Below, in pieces: positions 27,013-33,399 of a stretch of 64,000 bases of DNA. Origin of the DNA: Myxococcales bacterium (lineage in GTDB: Bacteria > Myxococcota_A > UBA796 > GCA-2862545); contig JAHQVJ010000059.1 in the NCBI GenBank assembly GCA_019634415.1, forward strand, positions 1-64,000, read 5' to 3'. A program made the translations under genes and the position numbers. Each line of letters starts with the position of its first letter. Position 1 is the first letter of the stretch. The notes beneath the pieces were generated by a model that was not told where the DNA came from, did no database searches, and saw nothing but the letters and a program-made list of their open reading frames with translations.

Positions 27013-27848
27013 TGCACGTCGCTTCGTACTCCCTGGTGGGCCTGTGTCTGTTGCTGGCCTGTGGCTGCTCCACCCAACCACGAACGGGCACCTTCGTGGG
27101 CAACCCGGGCAACATGCGCCTGCAGCTCGCGCCGACGAATGGCCTCGTGGTGGACCTGGCCATCATCGACGACCTGGAGATCCGCTGGACCGACTGCCTC
27201 GCTACCGAGGAGGTGTCGCTCGACGGGGATGCCGTGGAGGTGGGCAAGGACGAGCTGGTGGTCCCAGGCGGACGCTGGTGCGGCGTGGAGCTGGACTTGC
27301 TGGCGCCGCTGCGGGGCCGCATCGTCAACGACGACGGCTACGAGTTCGTGGAGTGGGGGTTCGAGGTGGCTCCGCTTCAGCCGGTCCAGCTGTGGCAGAC
27401 CGAGGCCATCGAGGTCGACGAGCAGGACTTCGTGCTGGAGCTGGGTGCGCCGCAGTGGTTCGATCTGGGGTTGGGCATCGGTGAGAACTTCATCGAGTCG
27501 GACTCTTCGGAGGGGCTGGAGCTGACCGAGATCCTGTCGACCCGATCGTCGCTGTTCCTGGACGCGGATGGCTCCGGCCTCGTGGAGCCGTCTGAGCGCG
27601 ACGACGGACCGCTCGCGTCGGCCACGGAGCCACGCCCACAGGTCGAGGTCGAGCGGACTCCGGTGTCGAGCTGCTCCACGGCGCCTGGGTCGCTGGCGTG
27701 GCCCTGGTGGATGGTCGCCGGGCTCCTGGGGCTACGCCGTCGCAGAGCAGCGCGGCTCAGGGCACTGGTGTGTCCGCCTCCAGCGCAGCCACACGGCTTC
27801 CCAGGCGCTCCCGGAGCCGAGCGAGGCTCGCCTCCGCGTCTCGGCTGA
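27012..27848 (+). CDS. lipoprotein with MYXO-CTERM-like segment and C-terminal overrun
   Basis: 278 residues. The N terminus has a signal peptide with lipobox LLAC (Cys17). The body is acidic and beta-rich with no known domain; an EF-hand-like DADGSGLVEPSE is near residue 195. Near the C terminus, SSCSTAPG, a Trp-rich hydrophobic stretch (WPWWMVAGLLGL) and RRRR at about 242-245 look like a MYXO-CTERM signal, which normally ends the protein. Here 33 further residues follow, almost exactly the 92 bases that overlap the convergent sulfatase gene. The original stop may have been lost. It starts on the TIGR02147 stop and is probably translationally coupled. Confidence 0.7.
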   Translation: MHVASYSLVGLCLLLACGCSTQPRTGTFVGNPGNMRLQLAPTNGLVVDLAIIDDLEIRWTDCLATEEVSLDGDAVEVGKDELVVPGGRWCGVELDLLAPLRGRIVNDDGYEFVEWGFEVAPLQPVQLWQTEAIEVDEQDFVLELGAPQWFDLGLGIGENFIESDSSEGLELTEILSTRSSLFLDADGSGLVEPSERDDGPLASATEPRPQVEVERTPVSSCSTAPGSLAWPWWMVAGLLGLRRRRAARLRALVCPPPAQPHGFPGAPGAERGSPPRLG

Positions 27849-29118
27849 GGGGCCCGTCGCCGAGCAGGTCCTCGCCTTCGTGCAGCGCACCATCGGCCAC
27901 GGCGAACAGCTCCTCGCTGCCGTCGGTGTGGCGCACCAGCTTGAAGCGGTCGTCCAGGAGCGCTCGCTCGTCCTCTTCGAAGGGGCCTCGGCCCGTGGGG
28001 GACAACCCCTCCACGTAGATCTCCGTCCGCACGTTGGCCTCCGGATCCCGGAGCACCGCGGCCTGGCTCAGCCCATCGAGCGGTCCGACGCCTGCTGCGA
28101 CGGAACCCGAGGCCCCCGCGAGCTCCGCCACCGTGGGCAGCAGGTCCACGACCGACCACAGCGCCTGGGTACGAGCCCCCACCGCCACGCCTGGACCGCG
28201 CACGATCAGAGGCACCCGAACCCCGGCCTCGTACACCGTGGACTTCGCCCGCATGCGCTTCAGGGGGGGCAGGGTGACCACCTTGGGGCTGCCGTTGTCG
28301 CCCACCACCCACAGCTGGGCGTCGGGGTGGCGATCGTCGAGGGTGGCCACGAGCCTGCCGAGGGAGGTGTCCAGTGCCTCGATGGCCGCGAGGTGTCGTT
28401 GGGCCTCGCTCCCATCGGTCTGCCCGTAGGAGTGCAGCTCCTGGGGCGGTACGTGCCACGGGTTGTGGGCGGCGTTGTAGCTCACCACCAACAGGAAGGG
28501 CTCCTCGAGTCGCTTCAGCTGGGCGATGGCGTCATCGGTGGTGTCGGTGGTGGCATAGGTGCGCTCCATCTCCACCTGACCATCGGGCTGCACCTTCTCC
28601 CAGGCGAAGAAGTCGTGCCCGCCTTGCTGCGTGTCGGAGTTCACCCAGAGGTTGTTCATGGATCCGGCGAACCAGCCGAACCCCGACAAGCGCGGGTGCT
28701 GTGTGGTGGAGGGGCTCACGTTGCTGGCGAGGTGCCACTTGCCGGCCATGGCGGAGGCGTAGGGCACCGGTGCTGCCGCCAGCGTCTCGGGCAGTGTCTG
28801 CTCGGCGAGCGGCAGCTCGTAGGTGGTGGTGAAGGGCCACACGATCCCCCCCAGCCCGGTGCGGCGGGCATGGCGTCCAGTGAGGAGTGCCGCTCGGCTC
28901 GCCGAGCAGGTGGGCATGGCGTAGGCGCGCTCGAAGAGCAGTCCCTGGCTCGCGAGACCATCCAGGGTTGGGGTTGGAGCCACCTCGGGGTGCGCCCCGT
29001 ACAGGCCCAACTTGTCGATCCCCACGTCGTCGAGGATCACCACCACCACGTTCGGCGGGAGCTCGGGATCGGGCGCCCGCCCACACGACAGCAGCCATGC
29101 CAGGGGCAGCGTGACCAT
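27757..29118 (-). CDS. sulfatase, lipoprotein
   Basis: 453 residues of the alkaline-phosphatase-like arylsulfatase family, hydrolysing sulfate esters (carbohydrate or lipid). The signal peptide ends in lipobox LLSC (Cys12), so it is probably membrane-anchored outside the cytoplasm. The metal site begins VVVVILDDVG, and the formylglycine motif reads TCSASRAALLTGR (C-x-A-x-R type). AGKWHL and VVGDNG are the later metal and substrate segments. It needs a formylglycine-generating enzyme, not seen in the window. ATG 29118 overlaps the pfkA stop. Its 3' end overlaps the convergent lipoprotein gene. Confidence 0.9.
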   Translation of the reverse strand: MVTLPLAWLLSCGRAPDPELPPNVVVVILDDVGIDKLGLYGAHPEVAPTPTLDGLASQGLLFERAYAMPTCSASRAALLTGRHARRTGLGGIVWPFTTTYELPLAEQTLPETLAAAPVPYASAMAGKWHLASNVSPSTTQHPRLSGFGWFAGSMNNLWVNSDTQQGGHDFFAWEKVQPDGQVEMERTYATTDTTDDAIAQLKRLEEPFLLVVSYNAAHNPWHVPPQELHSYGQTDGSEAQRHLAAIEALDTSLGRLVATLDDRHPDAQLWVVGDNGSPKVVTLPPLKRMRAKSTVYEAGVRVPLIVRGPGVAVGARTQALWSVVDLLPTVAELAGASGSVAAGVGPLDGLSQAAVLRDPEANVRTEIYVEGLSPTGRGPFEEDERALLDDRFKLVRHTDGSEELFAVADGALHEGEDLLGDGPLSRDAEASLARLRERLGSRVAALEADTPVP

Positions 29119-30185
29119 CACAGCGCCAGCAGCTGTTCCGCCTGGTTCAGCAGCTCCACCCGCGCGCGCGTGGCGGCGCTGTGGCCCTCCAGCATGGCAT
29201 GGGTCTCCGCCAACACCTCGGTGAGCCCGATCCGGCGCACCGACGGATCCACCGTGGCCTGGCCTACCGTGGTGCCAGCGTCCCAGGCCATCATCTCGTC
29301 GTGGGCGCCCTGCTCGAGGGCGAGCACCGCACCCACCGCGAGCCGCTGGGAGATCAGCCGATCCACCGCCGACGGGCTCCCGCCCCGGACCACGTGGCCC
29401 AGGATGGTCTCACGCACGCTCACGCCCGGCACGTGGGCGTCCACCCAGTCGCGCAGGTGGCCCACCACCTCGCTGGTGGGGATGTCGACGTTCTCGGCCT
29501 TCATCACCAGCACCCGCAGCTTGCCACGCTCCGGGGCGAAGGAGCGGGCGAGCAGTCCTTCGAGCTTGGTCAGGATCTCGCGCTTCGACAGATGGGCCTC
29601 GCCGAACAAGATGGCATCTGCGTCGGCGGCGATGCCTGCGCGCATCGCGAGGTAGCCGCAGTGTCGCCCCATGACCTCCACCACGAAGGCGCGGCGGTGA
29701 GCGGCGGCGGTGTCGCTGATGCGATCGCAGGCCTCCACGATGGTGTTGACGGCAGTGTCGACGCCGATGGAGAGCCGCGTGAAGCCGATGTCGTTGTCGA
29801 TGGAGGCGGGCAGGCCCACCACCTGGCAGGGCCTGCCGGGCTCGCCGGTGCCAAGCGCGTGGGCGCCGGCGAGGCTGCCGTTACCACCGATCACCACCAG
29901 CGCGTCGAGCCCAAGCGCCACCACCTGCTGGCGCGCCAAGGCCTGGCCCTCCGAGGTGGGGAAGCGCTTGCTGCGGGCGGAGCCGAGGCGCGTGCCTCCG
30001 AGGCGTGACAGGCCGTCCACGTCGGGCAGCGACAGCTCGCGACCCTGGCCTTCGAGCAGGCCCTCGTAGCCGTTTCGGATCCCCACGGCGGTGTGGCCGC
30101 GGGCCACGGCTGCCTTCACCACCGAGCGGATCGCCGCGTTCATCCCTGGCGCGTCCCCGCCGCTCGTGAGCACGCCGATGCGCAT
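29118..30185 (-). CDS. pfkA: 6-phosphofructokinase, PfkA family
   Basis: 355 residues. The PFK fold is clear: GVLTSGGDAPGMNAAIR at the start, the catalytic LPASIDNDI, VVEVMGRHCGYLA and GHVVRGGSPS. It phosphorylates fructose-6-phosphate in glycolysis. Oddly, the GGDGS/T loop reads GGNGS, so the Mg-binding aspartate (Asp103 of E. coli) is an asparagine. The PPi-enzyme signature GGDD is absent, so ATP use is likely but its activity is open. Overlaps the symporter stop by one base and the sulfatase start, forming a three-gene operon. Confidence 0.9.
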   Translation of the reverse strand: MRIGVLTSGGDAPGMNAAIRSVVKAAVARGHTAVGIRNGYEGLLEGQGRELSLPDVDGLSRLGGTRLGSARSKRFPTSEGQALARQQVVALGLDALVVIGGNGSLAGAHALGTGEPGRPCQVVGLPASIDNDIGFTRLSIGVDTAVNTIVEACDRISDTAAAHRRAFVVEVMGRHCGYLAMRAGIAADADAILFGEAHLSKREILTKLEGLLARSFAPERGKLRVLVMKAENVDIPTSEVVGHLRDWVDAHVPGVSVRETILGHVVRGGSPSAVDRLISQRLAVGAVLALEQGAHDEMMAWDAGTTVGQATVDPSVRRIGLTEVLAETHAMLEGHSAATRARVELLNQAEQLLAL

Positions 30186-32281
30186 CAGCTGGCCCCGGCC
30201 GTGTCGAAGGCGCCGGAGCGAAGCTTGTCGATGTAGGTGTCGAGCGCTTCCTTGACCTTGCCCGACAGGAAGAGGGCCCCGAGGATGTTGGGGAACGCCA
30301 TGCCGAGGATCATCAGGTCGGAGAAGTCGAGCACGCTGCCGAGCTTGAAGTTGGCCCCGGCGAACACGAACACCAGGAACAACAGGCGGTAGGGCAGCTT
30401 CATGCTGTCGCCGAAGAGCCACACCGTGCAGCGCTCGCCGTAGTAGCTCCACGAGATCATCGTCGAGAAGGCGAACAGCATCACGGCCACGGAGAGCAGC
30501 ACGGGGAACCAGGAGCTGGCGGTGCCGAAGGCGTTCTGCGTCATCACGACGCCGTCGCCTCCTTCGAGGTAGGCCCCCGTCACCACGACCACCAAGCCGG
30601 TCATGGTGCACACGATCACCGTGTCGATGAAGGGCTCGAGCAAGGCCACGATGCCTTCGCGAACGGGCTCGTTGGTGGTGGCGGCGGAGTGGGCGATGGC
30701 GGCGGAGCCCACGCCTGCTTCGTTGGAGAAGGCCGCGCGGCGGAAGCCCTGCACGAGCACGCCGAAGAAGCCGCCGATGCCTGCCTCGAAGCTGAAGGCC
30801 TGGCTCACGATCGCGCCGAACGCCGCAGGGACCTCGCTCGCGTTGGCCACGAGGATGTACAGCCCGGCGAGCACGTACAGGCCGCACATGAAGGGTACGA
30901 TCACGCCAGCGGCCATGCCGATGCGCTTGATGCCGCCGATGATCACCAGGCCCACCACGAAGGCGAGGCCGGTGCCATAGACGAGGGACACCATGGTGGC
31001 GGAGTCGGCGGAGACGATCTCGAAGCTCCGCAGCACCTCGAACACCGCGGCGTTGGACTGGTTGGCCTGGAACATGTTCCCGCCACCGAAGCTGCCGCCG
31101 ATGCACATGATGGCGAAGACCACGGCGAGCACGCGTCCGAGACCGCCCATGCCCATCTGCTGGAGCCCGTCGCCCAGGTAGTGCATGGGGCCGCCGCTCA
31201 CGGAGCCATCGGGCCGGGTGGTCCGGTACATCTGGCCCAGCGTGCACTCCACGAACTTGCTGGACATGCCGAGCAGCCCAGCGATCACCATCCAGAACAC
31301 GGCGCCGGGGCCGCCCACCGACACGGCGATGGCCACGCCGGCGATGTTGCCGAGGCCCACGGTGGCGGACAATGCCGAGGACAGCGCCTGGAAGTGGCTG
31401 ATCTCGCCTTCGTCGTCGGGGTTGTCGTAGCGGCCCGCGGTGACGGAGAGGGCGTGGCCGAACATGCGCACGTTCACGAACATCATGCGCAGGGTGAAGA
31501 ACAGGGCCCCGAACACGAGCCAGGCCACCACGATGGGGATGGCGACGTCCTTGGGGTTGGGCACCGAGGTGCCGTCCACGCGGACCGTGCTGCCCAGGGC
31601 GGTCACGGTGCCGTCCTCGGCCACGCTCACCACCGAGGCGGCCTCCCCGTCTGGACCGCGCACGGTCATGCCTTCCTGCACGGGGATCAGGCTGGGATCG
31701 ATGCGCAGGTTGGAGGGCACGGTCTGGCCGGTGGTGCGGTCCACGCGGATAGCGAAGGGCGCCAGATCGCGCACCACCACCTGCACCTTCTCCCCCTCGG
31801 GCACCTCTGCCCCGAGGAAGGTGAGCCCATGGGCAGCCAGATCGACGTCTTGTGGGTCCACCTTGGCGAGCAGGGCGTGGGTCTTCTCCCCGCTGTCGGG
31901 ATCCACCCGCTGCACGGAGCGCACGGTGGTCTCGAGCTTGCCCAGCGTCATGGTCTGGGGCTGCTCGAACAGGGGCTCGGGGGAGGTGATCTCGTGCAGT
32001 GCTCGGCGCTCCAGCCCGGCGTCGGTCACGGCGGTGATCTGCTCTCCGTCCACCACCTGTCCGACGGCGGACTCACCCGACAGCGAGTTGTCCCAGAAGA
32101 CCAGATCGAAGAACATCAATGCGCCGAGGGGCCCGACCACCCAGTCGGCGAACAGCGTGTCGGCCGAGTCGATGGCGGCGGCGACGCCGCTCGTGGGAGC
32201 CTCCGCGGGCGCAGGGCTATCGGCGTGAGCGGGCAGCGTGAGCCAGCCCCAGGTGACGAGCAAGACCAACAGTGTTCGCAT
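30185..32281 (-). CDS. sodium:alanine/glycine symporter with large extracytoplasmic insertion
   Basis: 698 residues from ATG 32281 (GAGGAACGG upstream); usual AGCS symporters have about 450-500. Residues 1-20 are a signal-like segment ending in AHA. The first core segment (WVVGPLGALMFFDLVFW, 47-63) is separated from the rest (VAIPIVVAWLVFGALFFTLRMMF, 247-268) by about 180 hydrophilic beta-rich residues that the family lacks. The remainder is typical: SALSATVGLGNIAGVAIAVSVGGPGAVFWM, GGPMHYL and FSNEAGVGSAAIAH. It imports small amino acids with Na+. First gene of the symporter-pfkA-sulfatase operon. Confidence 0.88.
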   Translation of the reverse strand: MRTLLVLLVTWGWLTLPAHADSPAPAEAPTSGVAAAIDSADTLFADWVVGPLGALMFFDLVFWDNSLSGESAVGQVVDGEQITAVTDAGLERRALHEITSPEPLFEQPQTMTLGKLETTVRSVQRVDPDSGEKTHALLAKVDPQDVDLAAHGLTFLGAEVPEGEKVQVVVRDLAPFAIRVDRTTGQTVPSNLRIDPSLIPVQEGMTVRGPDGEAASVVSVAEDGTVTALGSTVRVDGTSVPNPKDVAIPIVVAWLVFGALFFTLRMMFVNVRMFGHALSVTAGRYDNPDDEGEISHFQALSSALSATVGLGNIAGVAIAVSVGGPGAVFWMVIAGLLGMSSKFVECTLGQMYRTTRPDGSVSGGPMHYLGDGLQQMGMGGLGRVLAVVFAIMCIGGSFGGGNMFQANQSNAAVFEVLRSFEIVSADSATMVSLVYGTGLAFVVGLVIIGGIKRIGMAAGVIVPFMCGLYVLAGLYILVANASEVPAAFGAIVSQAFSFEAGIGGFFGVLVQGFRRAAFSNEAGVGSAAIAHSAATTNEPVREGIVALLEPFIDTVIVCTMTGLVVVVTGAYLEGGDGVVMTQNAFGTASSWFPVLLSVAVMLFAFSTMISWSYYGERCTVWLFGDSMKLPYRLLFLVFVFAGANFKLGSVLDFSDLMILGMAFPNILGALFLSGKVKEALDTYIDKLRSGAFDTAGAS

Positions 32282-32336
32282 CCGTTCCTCGATGCTGTGC
32301 GCCAGGACTTTACAGGATGGCGGCGGTTGTGCGCGT

Positions 32337-32391
32337 TCCACGTGGACGTGAGCACGCAAGCTCCACATCTCACTGACAGAGTGAGATGGAG
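32337..32391. promoter_or_regulatory. palindrome and RBS-overlapping inverted repeat in the divergent gap
   Basis: In the 116-base gap between the symporter (-) and the unknown membrane protein (+) are a perfect 10-bp palindrome TCCACGTGGA (32337-32346) and a longer inverted repeat: CTCC-AC-ATCTCAC (32361-32373) with GTGAGATGGAG (32381-32391), an 11-bp match with a two-base bulge and loop TGACAGA. The right arm ends in the GGAG of the ribosome-binding site for ATG 32398, so the RNA hairpin would hide it. As DNA it could equally be an operator. Confidence 0.5.
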
Positions 32392-32397
32392 GCGAGC

Positions 32398-33399
32398 ATG
32401 CGCCGAATCGTGACTCGGGGGCTGCTGTGTGCGCTGTTGGCCGTGCCGGGTCGAGGCCTCGCCTGTCCCCCCAGCGGGGCCCCTGTCATCAGGGTGGGTC
32501 TAGTGGACGTCGTGCCCTCCGGGTTCGGTCATGTGGTGCTGGAGACTCCCCCCGATCTCCTTCACACCGGGTTCTGGGCTGCGGCCCTGGTGGCTGCTGT
32601 CCTGGTGCCGTTGTGGTGGCTCGTTCCGAGTCGGTCTTCGGCACCAGAGGAGGGCCCCTGGGGGCTGCGCTGGCGGCCTGCCCCATCGCGGGGAGGAGGC
32701 CGCGCCTGTGCGGCTGGTCTGATCGTGTGGGTTGCATTGGTGGGGGCGACCTACGGACCACGACGAACGGTTCTCGATGCGTACTGGACCCAAGAAGAGC
32801 CCATCACCTGCGCTCGGGCGACGAGGATGTCGCTGTCGCCTTCGGTGCAGCGGATCGTGGACCGGCGCTGTGGGACGCTTCGATACCCAGCCGCGCTGGG
32901 GATGATCTTCCTCTTCGCGGGCCTTGCGCTAGGCGGTCTCGCGAGCAGAGGGCTGCGGCGGTGCAGGCCCACGTTGTTGGAGATCGACGCCCACGGTGTG
33001 CGCGTGAGCGGGGCCTACAGTAGCCGTCGCGTGCCGTGGAGCGACGTGCAGCAGATCCGCCTCGATATCCGTGACCTCGGACCCTGGCACGAGATGGATC
33101 TGACCTTCGTGCTCGAGGATCAGCCATCGCTGGTGCTTGCTGTCGAGAACGGCACCGAACCGGACGTCTGCCATGTACGAGGGGTGGCCGAGGCCGCCCT
33201 CGTACGGTGGCGTGAGGGTGCGAGGGGTGAGGCGCCCGACCGAGATTGGATGGAGGACATCTCCCGCTTGAGGAGGCTTCAGTCCCGTCGCCGGCGACTC
33301 ACGGCGAACAAGACCAAGAAGCCAGCGGCAGCAAGGGGTGCCCCTGATGGGGAAGACGTGCAGCCGCAGCCACGCAGATCCTCGCCGTCGCAGTCCTGA
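32398..33399 (+). CDS. membrane protein of unknown function
   Basis: 333 residues from ATG 32398 (GGAGG seven bases upstream); ATG 32386 is in frame but would lie inside the inverted repeat. Signal-like N terminus (LLCALLAVPGRGLACPP), then three hydrophobic segments at about 55-75, 105-120 and 165-185. After the last, LLEIDAHGVRVSGAYSSRRVPWSDVQQIRLD reads like a small cytoplasmic PH-like (bPH) domain. The last 40 residues are basic and low complexity and overlap the 3' end of the convergent beta-propeller gene by 121 bases. No specific family recognised. Confidence 0.6.
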   Translation: MRRIVTRGLLCALLAVPGRGLACPPSGAPVIRVGLVDVVPSGFGHVVLETPPDLLHTGFWAAALVAAVLVPLWWLVPSRSSAPEEGPWGLRWRPAPSRGGGRACAAGLIVWVALVGATYGPRRTVLDAYWTQEEPITCARATRMSLSPSVQRIVDRRCGTLRYPAALGMIFLFAGLALGGLASRGLRRCRPTLLEIDAHGVRVSGAYSSRRVPWSDVQQIRLDIRDLGPWHEMDLTFVLEDQPSLVLAVENGTEPDVCHVRGVAEAALVRWREGARGEAPDRDWMEDISRLRRLQSRRRRLTANKTKKPAAARGAPDGEDVQPQPRRSSPSQS

